Origin: a virus
Reading direction: 5' to 3' (one strand)
DNA: 64,000 nucleotides
Virus record (IMG/VR): IMGVR_UViG_3300037297_000078
Location: 1-64,000 of that record
The first letter of the stretch is position 1. Each line of letters starts with the position of its first letter. Positions 1 to 8,380 of the stretch are shown piece after piece. The position numbers and the translations under genes are program-made. The notes beneath the pieces are model-generated. The model had not been told where the DNA came from. It ran no database searches and worked only from the letters and a program-made list of their open reading frames with translations.

Positions 1-785
1 GTTCTGTGACCATGTGGAGTATTGGAATCAATAACAATCCTTGAAATCTCTTTTTGTTCGTTTGAGAGATGAATCTTTAATTCTGCCGTCATTGGTCCTT
101 TTGTAGAACAACTTATTTTTCCAACCCAAGTCGTATTCTGATTTTTTAATATTTGAACTACGGAGTTATTGGTCGACATTTCTGTATAAAAAGTATTTCC
201 TCTTCTGCTTATTGGAGAGAAACTGATGTCTTTGTAAGTAATAGAATTTGTATTTACTTGAGTTAATGAACCAGAGTTTTCTGTCCCGCGCTTTATAAAT
301 ACATTGTTCGCAATAGTGTCTACCAGAGCAGTGGTGTTTTCCGTATCAACATAATTCAAGTCAGATAGAGGATCAACAATTGACGCATAATATCCAGCTG
401 TGTTATTCGCAAGCAATAATAAAGCGTCAATCCTATTTTCTAACTTTTTCGATTTAACTCTTAATCTTTCTAATTCAGAAATCCAACGTTCGTGATATCT
501 ACTACTATTGTCAGCGATTGAATAGATTTCTCTTGTAATAACAGAAACATCATCAGAAAAAGCATCAACAATATTCTTTATTAAACTTGCACTTGAAGAA
601 GAGCCTCTCTCTTCTACTAACAAATCAACGTATTTAATATAGGGAAAAGATAAATCTAAGTGAAGTTGTTTATAAGTCTCTAAAGCTGCTTCTAATTCCT
701 CTGTTGTTAAAACAACTCCATCATATAAAGATTCTTTAAAAATCTTTTCCAGTATAAATTCATTGTATGTTTTTACTAATGACAT
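1..785 (-). CDS. Virion structural protein with discoidin-like region, C-terminus outside window
   Basis: The frame is open from the ATG at 785 to the window edge, about 261 codons, so the gene is cut at its C-terminus. Its start shares one base with the stop of the preceding gene (TAATG), implying translational coupling. Residues 1 to about 110 look alpha-helical. They are followed by a beta-rich stretch that includes TTWVGKISCS, then LKIHL and EISRIVIDSNTPH, which resembles the F5/8 type C (discoidin) style module of the two genes just upstream. I infer a third member of a tandem set of large baseplate or appendage proteins. No enzyme motif is visible. The discoidin assignment rests on pattern resemblance only. 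Confidence 0.75.
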   Translation of the reverse strand, partial: MSLVKTYNEFILEKIFKESLYDGVVLTTEELEAALETYKQLHLDLSFPYIKYVDLLVEERGSSSSASLIKNIVDAFSDDVSVITREIYSIADNSSRYHERWISELERLRVKSKKLENRIDALLLLANNTAGYYASIVDPLSDLNYVDTENTTALVDTIANNVFIKRGTENSGSLTQVNTNSITYKDISFSPISRRGNTFYTEMSTNNSVVQILKNQNTTWVGKISCSTKGPMTAELKIHLSNEQKEISRIVIDSNTPHGHR

Positions 786-3700
786 TATAGCAACTCCAGT
801 AAATCAGAAGTTACAGCTCGGAAGGCGACATCTTTACAAACAGGCGAAAAATAAGGTTCCAAGTCAGCTAAAGATTCAACAGATTCTTTATTATAATTAT
901 ATAGTATTTTTAAAACTTGCGGTCTTGTTTTGGAGGCAAGATCTTGTTTTAGAAATCTCATCCCAAACGCCGTTTTGAACTTAACTGTTTTTTCTTCTGG
1001 ATTTATTTCTGAGATATCTGTATCTTTTATTACTTCACTAATGTTATAAAATGCACTGTAGGCAGAAATCTCATATTTTACAATCCCGTTATTTTGAATA
1101 GGAGATGCAAAATAAATCACTCCATTAATATAATCTATTGAATAAAGACTTTCGGTGTCTATTCCAGGATCGACAACTTGATACTTGTATGACGCTGTAT
1201 GATCGGCAGGAGTAGAGGACAAAAATAGTCTTACGACTCCATTTTCTACAGCCCAGTCTCCATCTGATCCATTAGAGCTAAGCTCAGCAAAAGATTCTTT
1301 TTCTCCACCAAGACTAAACTGGTTGGTTGGAGTAAGAGCACTATTTGTCGATCTTACAGGAGCAAATGTTACAGAAGAGGCAAGAGTTTGAGTGCTAGAA
1401 ATTTGAGACAAAGTAGCCGACCATAAATTAGTAGAGACAGAACTAAAAGTTAAAGGTTCTAAGTTAGATTCTTTTACAGTTTGAAATTCAGTTTTACCAT
1501 CAATAAAAGTTACCTCTAAAGGTTTTGCTCCCGAGACAAAAAATCTTTGATCTGGCTTAACGGTACCTTTTACAAGACGTTTATTAAACCAATTATGTTG
1601 TTCACTATTGCCAGTGAATAATGAAATACTTTTCTGATTATCTGTTGTAGTTGAATAGTAATATTCTAAAGGAACTGTATAAACAACAGAAGGATCGAGC
1701 AATACTTTTTGGGTGTCAATTCTATTAGAGACAATCCCTTTATCGAAATTCCACGAAGAAGAAGGAATTTTAAAAGCCTCTATCTTCTTACATACTAAAA
1801 CAACTTTTCTATCTTTTGGAGCGGGAATACTTAGATACACTGTGCCGGTTTCAGCATCAAAAGTATATCGATCTTGATAGTCGTCTCCAAACCAGCCATA
1901 CAGCTCTAGATATCCATCAACATATTCTCTCTTGTCTGTAAATTGACGATCATCTCCTGTGATTAGATTTCCACTTAAGTCATATTCTTTAAGTTCAAAA
2001 TTAGAGATTCCGCTTAAAAACAAAGGAAGAAAAGCACCAGTATCAACCTCAACAGAATCAGACGTACCTTCTTTCGTATTAGAAGCATTAGAAGAGGTAT
2101 ACTTACCGAGGTCTTCTTTTGTTGTATCTGAAGATAAATACTCTCCTATTGACTGAGTTGCAATTGGAGCGATCCATGTTCTTGATCCTGAAGGAATTTC
2201 AATTTCATAAGAACAAGCTCCTTCTTCTTCTAGTGTTTTTAAGGCCACAAGACTAGTTGTTTCTGTATTTCCGTCAGACGGAGCAGAAAAATGAATCTGA
2301 TATCCTTTGTCAGTAAGTTCTAACAGAGGATTATCTCCATCTAAACAAACGGAAATCTTTGATCCTGCTGGGGGGATAAAACCTCTTTGGATTCCAGTTG
2401 AGTCTGTATATCCAAATTGAAGCTCCTTCCCTTTCTTATTAAGAAAATAAACTCTACTCTCGCTGTCAATAGACGCATAAGAAGTCGGAGTGGGAGAAGA
2501 GAAAGCGTCTATTGTTTTAGGACAATATTCAATCTGAGCCCTATTAACAAAAACCCTAATGTGTTTCTCAAGATTCGGGATCCCTTTAAAAGGAAGCTTA
2601 TATCTTAGAGAAGTGTCACTTGAGGCATCAACAGAAAACTCGACAAAATCCAAATCCATTGGTGCAGATTCTTCTGCAACAGAATCTCCAGCTCTATCTC
2701 TTGGACAACTAAAAGAACCTACATAAGGAAGGAGAACCCTTATGCTTTCTTCAACTGGCTTCTCTTTTAAAAATATTTCAAATTCTCCACCAGAGGGTAA
2801 ATCAGAAATTTCTACTTTTGGAATCGTTTCTGTTGTTATAATTTGCCCTCCTTCAAATGCCGCCTTGTCTCGTGACATAGAGATTTTGTGCCTAAAAGAA
2901 GAAACAGAGGTTTCTGTGATAATTGCTTTTTGTTCATAAGTATTATAGTTAATAATTTCTGGAATTCCATAAGCATCTACATTTTGGGGCTGAATCCCCC
3001 ACCATTCAGCACCATCATTATGGGAAACAAAATGATTAATAGAAGCCAGAACAGAAGGCTCTAGTGGGTTTTCAGACGCAAGAAGACTAACCTTTTTAAC
3101 CTCTGATTCTACATCAAAAGAACGACTAACAATACTTCCTGATTCTAAAAACTTTCGGCTTAATATATTAATATCTCTTAAACCAATAGCATATCTTAAT
3201 CTAGATCCGTTTATTGTTTCTATAGGGTAAGGAGAACTTTGTTCAAGAACAACATTAACGAATTGAGCTTTACGTGCCAGAAAAGAATAAAATCCTTGTC
3301 CTGCAAACTTAGACGAAGCAGGGGAAAGACTAAATATGTTTTCTTCATCTTCTAATAAAAAATCCGCAACTGGAACCTCATCTTTAACAGAAAGATACTC
3401 TTTGCCATCAACCGAAGTACTAATTGATGAGATTTTTATTGTTGTTGGCGTTCCAAAAAACATAGCGTTAATATGAATATGGTTTATAACAGCAATCTCT
3501 TTGAGTTTTATTGTTAAGTCTAATACCAAAGGAGTATTAACCTCATTAGAAACAACACTCTCGTATTCAAACCATGTGTTTGGTTTTCCATCTGTAATTA
3601 CTTCAATCTCGTTATGGCCAGTAATATCTAGCTGATGGTTGTTACCTCTTGTTCCGTTGCTAGGTTTATTTATAATCACTGAATCAATTTTTGGCCTTAT

Positions 3701-4249
3701 TGGAGTGCCGTCTAACGGAAGGAAAACAGCTCCCTCTTCTGGAGAGTGATAACATTCCTCTCCTTCTACTAAAGAAGATCCTAAATCTAACCTATCTGAC
3801 GTGTTAAAAGAATCACCAAAGAAAAACCCTGCTCCTAAAGAAGGATCTGCATAAAGAAGATAATCTCCAATTTTACTGGCTGTTCTTTTCAATATCTGCA
3901 AAACCTGTTCTTTCTCTACTAAAACGGCATTAAAACTTGCAGAAATTAATTTATCTAAAGCTCCAGTCTCAGCAAAAACACACTGAAGATCTTGCTGAAC
4001 AGAACCAGTAAATAAATTGACCCCTCTTGGGTCGGAAGGTAAACCTTCTTTTATATTAAAAAGACTTTTAGAGACTGACTGACTCAGTGACTCAAAAAAC
4101 AATTCTAGTGAATTGTGATATAGGCTTACTAAATCACTTTCTAAAGCCATCGCTCCAGAAGTATAGGTCTCGTTAATTGAATCAAGTAGAACTTTAAGCC
4201 GCGCAGCCAACACAGAAGAAAAGTTTATTTTTTTATAAATGTTACTCAT
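785..4249 (-). CDS. Large virion protein with discoidin-like domain (1154 aa)
   Basis: The first ~170 residues are helical. Around residues 200-370 there is a galactose-binding-like (F5/8 type C) pattern: DGKPNTWFEYESVV, then a hydrophobic strand run, VINHIHINAMFFG, then SVDGKEYLS. The rest is a long beta-rich series with several possible Ig-like or jelly-roll units, for example around the YWVYTVPLEYYYSTTT-like strands near residue 850. The start overlaps the previous stop as ATGA. Same order of domains as its two neighbours, so probably a paralogue. In phages such modules occur in baseplate and appendage proteins that touch cell-surface glycans; that role is inferred from family knowledge and position at the end of the tail operon. 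No catalytic motif seen. Confidence 0.8.
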   Translation of the reverse strand: MSNIYKKINFSSVLAARLKVLLDSINETYTSGAMALESDLVSLYHNSLELFFESLSQSVSKSLFNIKEGLPSDPRGVNLFTGSVQQDLQCVFAETGALDKLISASFNAVLVEKEQVLQILKRTASKIGDYLLYADPSLGAGFFFGDSFNTSDRLDLGSSLVEGEECYHSPEEGAVFLPLDGTPIRPKIDSVIINKPSNGTRGNNHQLDITGHNEIEVITDGKPNTWFEYESVVSNEVNTPLVLDLTIKLKEIAVINHIHINAMFFGTPTTIKISSISTSVDGKEYLSVKDEVPVADFLLEDEENIFSLSPASSKFAGQGFYSFLARKAQFVNVVLEQSSPYPIETINGSRLRYAIGLRDINILSRKFLESGSIVSRSFDVESEVKKVSLLASENPLEPSVLASINHFVSHNDGAEWWGIQPQNVDAYGIPEIINYNTYEQKAIITETSVSSFRHKISMSRDKAAFEGGQIITTETIPKVEISDLPSGGEFEIFLKEKPVEESIRVLLPYVGSFSCPRDRAGDSVAEESAPMDLDFVEFSVDASSDTSLRYKLPFKGIPNLEKHIRVFVNRAQIEYCPKTIDAFSSPTPTSYASIDSESRVYFLNKKGKELQFGYTDSTGIQRGFIPPAGSKISVCLDGDNPLLELTDKGYQIHFSAPSDGNTETTSLVALKTLEEEGACSYEIEIPSGSRTWIAPIATQSIGEYLSSDTTKEDLGKYTSSNASNTKEGTSDSVEVDTGAFLPLFLSGISNFELKEYDLSGNLITGDDRQFTDKREYVDGYLELYGWFGDDYQDRYTFDAETGTVYLSIPAPKDRKVVLVCKKIEAFKIPSSSWNFDKGIVSNRIDTQKVLLDPSVVYTVPLEYYYSTTTDNQKSISLFTGNSEQHNWFNKRLVKGTVKPDQRFFVSGAKPLEVTFIDGKTEFQTVKESNLEPLTFSSVSTNLWSATLSQISSTQTLASSVTFAPVRSTNSALTPTNQFSLGGEKESFAELSSNGSDGDWAVENGVVRLFLSSTPADHTASYKYQVVDPGIDTESLYSIDYINGVIYFASPIQNNGIVKYEISAYSAFYNISEVIKDTDISEINPEEKTVKFKTAFGMRFLKQDLASKTRPQVLKILYNYNKESVESLADLEPYFSPVCKDVAFRAVTSDLLELL

Positions 4250-6222
4250 TTATAGGTTGCTCCTAAAACGGCATATTCGTACAAGAAAGGAGACGAGGAC
4301 TGAGAAGACTTATTCCTTCGTAAAGTAATTTGTAAATATAAATCAGAATTTATAGTTAGATCTGCATCTGGTTTCAAGAAATAAACTCTTCCTGAATCAC
4401 CAAGATAAACGGTCTTTTCATTGTCTAGCCAAATAGTAGCAAAATCCAGTTCGTCTGTAGATTCAATTTCTGTAACATTGTCACTTGTTTTTATATTATA
4501 ATCAACAGTATACACCGCATTTAAAGCTGGATTTTTCAGTTTTATTAGAAACTTAAGAGGGGTTAAGTTATAACTGTTGCTTGAAAAAGATAGATCTGTA
4601 TAGTTAGATTGCCAAACAAGAGTAGAGTCTTCTTGTGAAACAGCAAATGTCCAATCACCTAAAGCCCGACTTAATGCAACTCCATTCTTGTAGACAATAA
4701 TTGGCTCACTGTCAGAAGGAGAATAATTTGGAGAGATATATGGGAAAAACCTTAATGCCCCAATACTATTAATTACCGAATCATGACTTCTGTTTGTTAA
4801 AACTAGTCTTTCTGAAGAAACAGATGTTTGCCCTAGTCTCGGAATAGAAAATCTGGTCTCTTTATATTTTGGAAATTTATCAATCTTAATAATTTCATAT
4901 TCGAAAGTATTTTTAATTATAGATGTATCTGTGGATTCTTTAGCCTCTACTGCAATTACTCCAGCATTCGTTAAAGACAATGGACTAGAAACAAAAATTC
5001 CAGTGTCTTTTGAAATACTATTCCCAAACCAGACATTGTCAATAACTATATTATACAAGAAGGCATTTATTTGAAAATCCGAATAGTTTATAACATTTAT
5101 TGCATTAGCAAGGGTTTCAGAAGCTAATACTTCTCTGGTAACTGAAGCAAGAGCGTCATGTCTACCTACAGAATCAAGTTCTAGGAGTTTGTCTAAATTA
5201 TTAATTTGGCGATTTGACTCAATCCATTCTTCTGCTTTTTTAAATGTTTTTACGGAAAAAACAAGAGTAATCGATTCTACATTAATCCTCTGGAAATCTA
5301 CTCTAGTGATCCCATCAATTGTGTATTGTTGTTCGGTTAAATCGTAGGTGGAACCATCTAAAGAATACCCAATTATCTCTTCTAACACAAAAGGAGAAGA
5401 AACCCCTTCTACCACAACAAAATCAACATCTTTCCCAGAACCAAATCTAAAGTTTAAAACTGCACTTACCTTTTCTACGGCAGATTCGGTATACACATTA
5501 TAAGTCCAAAAAGTGTCTTTTGTTTTATCAATTAAGTTTTCTAGGCCAGCGTCGTCTACATGGTATTTTGTTCCATAAGAATAGCTATTAGAAAGAAGAG
5601 TGACGGAAACCGGATCTTCACGAGGAGTATTTTCCGTATCTAGTATAAGCTTATTTCCATCCACAGAAACAACAGCAGACGGGATAGTGATTTCTGATTG
5701 TTTCTTTAACGTTCTGTTGTCGTAATAAAGACTATCGGCATTAGGTGCGCTTCTTGATGTCTTAAATAAAGAAGCCGAGGAAAAATTATTTACTAATACG
5801 TTTGTAAACTCATTATTCTTTTCTGCTAACCACTCTAGCTGTCTAATTAAACCTTCTTGGTAATTTAAGCCACGTTCTAAATCTGACAACAGACCATTAA
5901 CAAACAAGACAGAATGATCAGATAGCTTCGCGCCAAGCGAATCAACTTGAAGAAATGCAGCTTCTAAATCATTTTTCATTGCCTGCATCATTATGTTGTG
6001 CGCGTCAGAGCTACACAAGTTCCATGATAGTGCCCGAATCTGAGAGAAGGAAGGAGTTGGAGAAGTATCATTAATCGCAGCAGACAGCGCTTGAAGACTA
6101 GCTTCGTATTCATCAGCATTCCTAACAGAACCAGCTTGTTGTAAGTCCTGCAGTAATTCCGAAATCTGCTTCGCTTGTATCGCAGGCAAAGTATCTAAAA
6201 GACTATTTAAGAATGGCTCCAT
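4246..6222 (-). CDS. Virion protein with discoidin-like domain (658 aa)
   Basis: An N-terminal helical region (residues ~1-160) precedes a discoidin-like stretch at about 215-320. It reads LIDKTKDTFWTYNVYTESAV, then VDFVVVEGVSSPF, then GYSLDGSTYDL, the same layout as the genes on either side. The C-terminal half is beta-rich, ending in a SSPFLYEYAVLGATYK strand. The ATG at 6222 lies within the last codons of the preceding gene (20-base overlap) and has GGGGAG just upstream at short spacing. Likely a baseplate or appendage subunit. Function is inferred; the shared architecture is seen. Confidence 0.8.
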   Translation of the reverse strand: MEPFLNSLLDTLPAIQAKQISELLQDLQQAGSVRNADEYEASLQALSAAINDTSPTPSFSQIRALSWNLCSSDAHNIMMQAMKNDLEAAFLQVDSLGAKLSDHSVLFVNGLLSDLERGLNYQEGLIRQLEWLAEKNNEFTNVLVNNFSSASLFKTSRSAPNADSLYYDNRTLKKQSEITIPSAVVSVDGNKLILDTENTPREDPVSVTLLSNSYSYGTKYHVDDAGLENLIDKTKDTFWTYNVYTESAVEKVSAVLNFRFGSGKDVDFVVVEGVSSPFVLEEIIGYSLDGSTYDLTEQQYTIDGITRVDFQRINVESITLVFSVKTFKKAEEWIESNRQINNLDKLLELDSVGRHDALASVTREVLASETLANAINVINYSDFQINAFLYNIVIDNVWFGNSISKDTGIFVSSPLSLTNAGVIAVEAKESTDTSIIKNTFEYEIIKIDKFPKYKETRFSIPRLGQTSVSSERLVLTNRSHDSVINSIGALRFFPYISPNYSPSDSEPIIVYKNGVALSRALGDWTFAVSQEDSTLVWQSNYTDLSFSSNSYNLTPLKFLIKLKNPALNAVYTVDYNIKTSDNVTEIESTDELDFATIWLDNEKTVYLGDSGRVYFLKPDADLTINSDLYLQITLRRNKSSQSSSPFLYEYAVLGATYK

Positions 6223-6673
6223 TGAACTCCCCGGAACGATTTGCTAAAAAGAAGACAGGGTTATCACTAGACGAAACTTTAATAGAAATCCACTTACCTA
6301 TATGACTAGATTCTATTAAGAAAGAGTTTTGACTTTTTGGCTCATCAGAAAGATAACACCATGAAAAATAAGCTTTCTTACTGTTCTCGTCATTGGCATA
6401 ACATAAATAACTATCTTTGTGATGTTCAAGAATTTTGGCCTGAACAACCCTGAATAGACGAAGAGTTTGTCCTTCTATGTATGCCATTCGGTCAAATTGA
6501 TGCCATTGGGTGTCTGGTAATTCTAGAGTAGCAGATGAAAGTTTTTCTGAAATAAATACCCTAATTATATTCTTAAGTCTTCCCTTCGACCAGGAAGCTC
6601 TACCTTTACTAATGTCTAGATCTGAGCCGCCTTCTGTAGAAAAATCCTTAAATACTTTAACCCAAGCCCCCAT
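6203..6673 (-). CDS. Small conserved-looking tail/appendage protein (156 aa)
   Basis: I do not recognise this protein. It is a mixed alpha/beta polypeptide with a hydrophobic C-terminal strand segment (WISIKVSSSDNPVFFLANRS) and no signal peptide. Its ATG overlaps the preceding stop by one base and its end overlaps the next start by 20 bases, so it is translated as part of the same transcript as the discoidin-like proteins. Context suggests a small virion component of the distal tail or an adaptor for the large neighbours. Confidence 0.75.
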   Translation of the reverse strand: MGAWVKVFKDFSTEGGSDLDISKGRASWSKGRLKNIIRVFISEKLSSATLELPDTQWHQFDRMAYIEGQTLRLFRVVQAKILEHHKDSYLCYANDENSKKAYFSWCYLSDEPKSQNSFLIESSHIGKWISIKVSSSDNPVFFLANRSGEFNGAILK

Positions 6674-6978
6674 TAAACCGTTTCGCCAATTTGAGGAAGA
6701 TCGCTCATATTACAACGAAAAGCAGGATCGTCCCAAGAAACCCATTCGTAATTATTACCTCCAGAAACATTAAAAGGATAATTGTTTGCGTCTGTAAGTA
6801 AATGAATTGTTGCAACAGTTCGATCTAAAGCTCCTATTGCTAATTCGACTGAAACTTTTCTGGCATAAGTTTTCTGTGTAATCGGTTTATTTAACGAATT
6901 TGTTGTTGACTCAAACGTAATAGTATCAATCCTCAACACTTCGTCCGAAGAATTCTTATAATATCTTGTCACGTACAT
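6673..6978 (-). CDS. Small beta-rich virion protein (101 aa)
   Basis: A short beta-rich protein beginning with YVTRYYKNSSDEV. The YYKNSS start resembles that of the 156-residue protein at 57029-57499, hinting at a common small-protein fold used at two loci. It is preceded by a 117-base gap with promoter-like sequence and an AAAGGAG site, plus a nearer AAGGA before the ATG. It overlaps the next gene by one base. Function unknown; probably structural by context. Confidence 0.7.
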   Translation of the reverse strand: MYVTRYYKNSSDEVLRIDTITFESTTNSLNKPITQKTYARKVSVELAIGALDRTVATIHLLTDANNYPFNVSGGNNYEWVSWDDPAFRCNMSDLPQIGETV

Positions 6979-7026
6979 AAATTCAGAATTCCTTTCTTTG
7001 ATAAAAGAATATAAAATCTCCTTTTT

Positions 7027-7055
7027 ATATTAACATTATAAGAGAAGATTCTCAA
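7027..7055 (-). promoter_or_regulatory. Candidate sigma-70-type promoter for the discoidin-protein operon
   Basis: On the minus strand TTGAGA (7055-7050) is separated by 17 bases from TAATAT (7032-7027), in an AT-rich 117-base gap. A TATAAT also occurs at about 7041-7036 but lacks a good -35 partner. It would drive the genes from 6978 leftwards. The -10 match is only moderate. Confidence 0.4.
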
Positions 7056-7095
7056 TTACTTAAACAGGAACAAGAATTAATTCAGGCTAATAGGG

Positions 7096-7671
7096 TTATT
7101 TTTCTTCTTTAAGGACGGGAAGTTTGGTAACTTCTACAAGTTCTGAATCCTGCTTGATTATTGGGAACAATAGAGACATTTGATTAATAGTCATTTGTTC
7201 AGGAAGATCTTCTGTCTTAAACATTGTTAGTTCCAGCTCAACTTCTTCTTCTAGAAAATTCTGAATCTCTTCTATTTTAACCTTTTCTTGATCAAAAGCG
7301 GACTGGTATTGCTTTCTAAGCTCAGCTACTTGTGTCTCAAATTCATCTTTCTTTTCGGCAAGAATATCATACTCTTCTCGTGGTTTTCCGTTAACAGGCG
7401 GAAGTGTAATTTTCTTTGCTTTCCCTTTTTCGTCTTTCTCGGAATATTCTTCGCAAAGAGCAATTCGTTTTTCATCGAATTCCTTGATTTGATTAGCAAA
7501 CTCACTATCCTCAAAAATTGCTTTTTGTGTATCTCTAATGTTTTCAACTTCCGCTGTGAGCTGTCTCTTGTTAGCTACTAGATCAAAAACAGTACGTACA
7601 TTAAGCTTACTACTGTTCATCGAAGTAATGCCTTCGAGTAGACTTGCGACTTCTTTTCGTTTAATTTTCAT
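7096..7671 (-). CDS. Coiled-coil acidic protein (191 aa), promoter-led
   Basis: A charged, largely helical protein with heptad-like stretches (residues ~30-65 and ~95-150), many Glu and Lys, and an acidic C-terminus. An ATG exists at 7701, but the ATG at 7671 is chosen because AAAAGGAG sits 8-10 bases before it; the upstream start would place that site inside the gene. The gene has its own promoter-like sequence in the 168-base gap upstream and a leader (AACAAAAGGAGA) shared with two other genes. It is not recognisable. It could be a chaperone, scaffold or regulator expressed separately from the tail operon. Confidence 0.7.
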   Translation of the reverse strand: MKIKRKEVASLLEGITSMNSSKLNVRTVFDLVANKRQLTAEVENIRDTQKAIFEDSEFANQIKEFDEKRIALCEEYSEKDEKGKAKKITLPPVNGKPREEYDILAEKKDEFETQVAELRKQYQSAFDQEKVKIEEIQNFLEEEVELELTMFKTEDLPEQMTINQMSLLFPIIKQDSELVEVTKLPVLKEEK

Positions 7672-7678
7672 AAAGCTT

Positions 7679-7690
7679 TCTCCTTTTGTT
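7679..7690 (-). promoter_or_regulatory. Shared leader / ribosome binding site AACAAAAGGAGA
   Basis: The 12-base string AACAAAAGGAGA lies directly before the ATG at 7671. Exact copies lie before the starts at 38086 and 47251. The ribosome binding site decides the start codon of the 191-residue protein. Confidence 0.65.
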
Positions 7691-7706
7691 AAAATGACCA
7701 ATGTTA

Positions 7707-7735
7707 AGTATATTCTTTATAATTTGAATAGACAA
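7707..7735 (-). promoter_or_regulatory. Sigma-70/sigma-A-type promoter
   Basis: Minus strand TTGTCT (7735-7730), a 17-base spacer, then TATACT (7712-7707), with an A/T-rich stretch upstream that could act as an UP element. Transcription would begin near 7700 and lead straight into the ribosome binding site of the gene starting at 7671. Best-looking promoter in the window. Confidence 0.55.
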
Positions 7736-7755
7736 GATTTTATTTGTAATTTTTT

Positions 7756-7827
7756 CTAACTAGATAATGGAATGATTTTTATTGGAGGAGAAGGTTTAGT
7801 TCCTGGGGATAAATTTCTAGTACTCAT
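7756..7827 (-). CDS. Possible 23-residue small ORF
   Basis: ATG at 7827 to TAG at 7758-7756 in the gap between two larger genes. It encodes a Pro/Ser-rich peptide starting MSTRNLSPGTK. No convincing ribosome binding site lies before it, so it may be chance. Listed because it nearly fills the gap and ends just before the promoter. Confidence 0.2.
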   Translation of the reverse strand: MSTRNLSPGTKPSPPIKIIPLSS

Positions 7828-7839
7828 GATTTAATTATA

Positions 7840-8370
7840 CTAAGATGTTGCCGAATACGCAATCACTAAAGAAAAAGCTCGATATCCTGCTCCAGCAGGG
7901 ATTGACGACGGAGTGTCGATTTCTACTTGAACATGGGCAGTTCCGTCAACAGGAATCTCTCCGTCAACAGAAGGGACAGCGCCAGTTACGATAGATTCTT
8001 TCGCTAAAGGAATTTGGCTATCAACGTCTCCATAACCATTTTTAAATGTTAGCCAAGTACCAACGTCATTCCGAGTTCCTGTTGTCCAACTTCCCCAACC
8101 ATCCATTACAACCTTAAACCCACCAGTAGCAGCATCTCCCCACCCAAGGATTTCTGTTAAATCACTAGGCGCATCACTTCCTAAATAGTTACTTCCTGCA
8201 TATTGAGTGAGATACAAAGCAACGTCTGTAATTTTGTTGTTTTCTGCATCATGCGAAATAAAAACATCTTGAAAGTCTACAGTGCTACCAGGAGAGACAG
8301 AACCAAGGTCTTCTGTATCGCTAAACGAACTGCCTCCGTTAGTCCCAGATAATGTTAAATTTACTGTCAT
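7840..8370 (-). CDS. Beta-sandwich virion protein (176 aa), tail tip
   Basis: A beta-rich protein with no charged helices. A segment reading NNKITDVALYLTQY is followed by a Gly/Trp-rich middle (GWGSW, TWLTFKNGYGD) and a final FSLVIAYS strand. The same succession (NGTINKVLLYLKND ... LDIVLNVAYKE) occurs in the 156-residue protein at 57029-57499, so the two look homologous. It follows the FN3-containing tail protein with a 10-base gap and ends the baseplate/fibre transcript before a 168-base intergenic gap. Likely a tail-tip or fibre accessory protein. Confidence 0.75.
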   Translation of the reverse strand: MTVNLTLSGTNGGSSFSDTEDLGSVSPGSTVDFQDVFISHDAENNKITDVALYLTQYAGSNYLGSDAPSDLTEILGWGDAATGGFKVVMDGWGSWTTGTRNDVGTWLTFKNGYGDVDSQIPLAKESIVTGAVPSVDGEIPVDGTAHVQVEIDTPSSIPAGAGYRAFSLVIAYSATS

Positions 8371-8380
8371 TGTTTACCTC

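Noticed and set aside
7671-7701. Upstream ATG at 7701 for the coiled-coil protein
   Set aside because: It would bury the AAAAGGAG ribosome site in the coding sequence; the ATG at 7671 has correct spacing.
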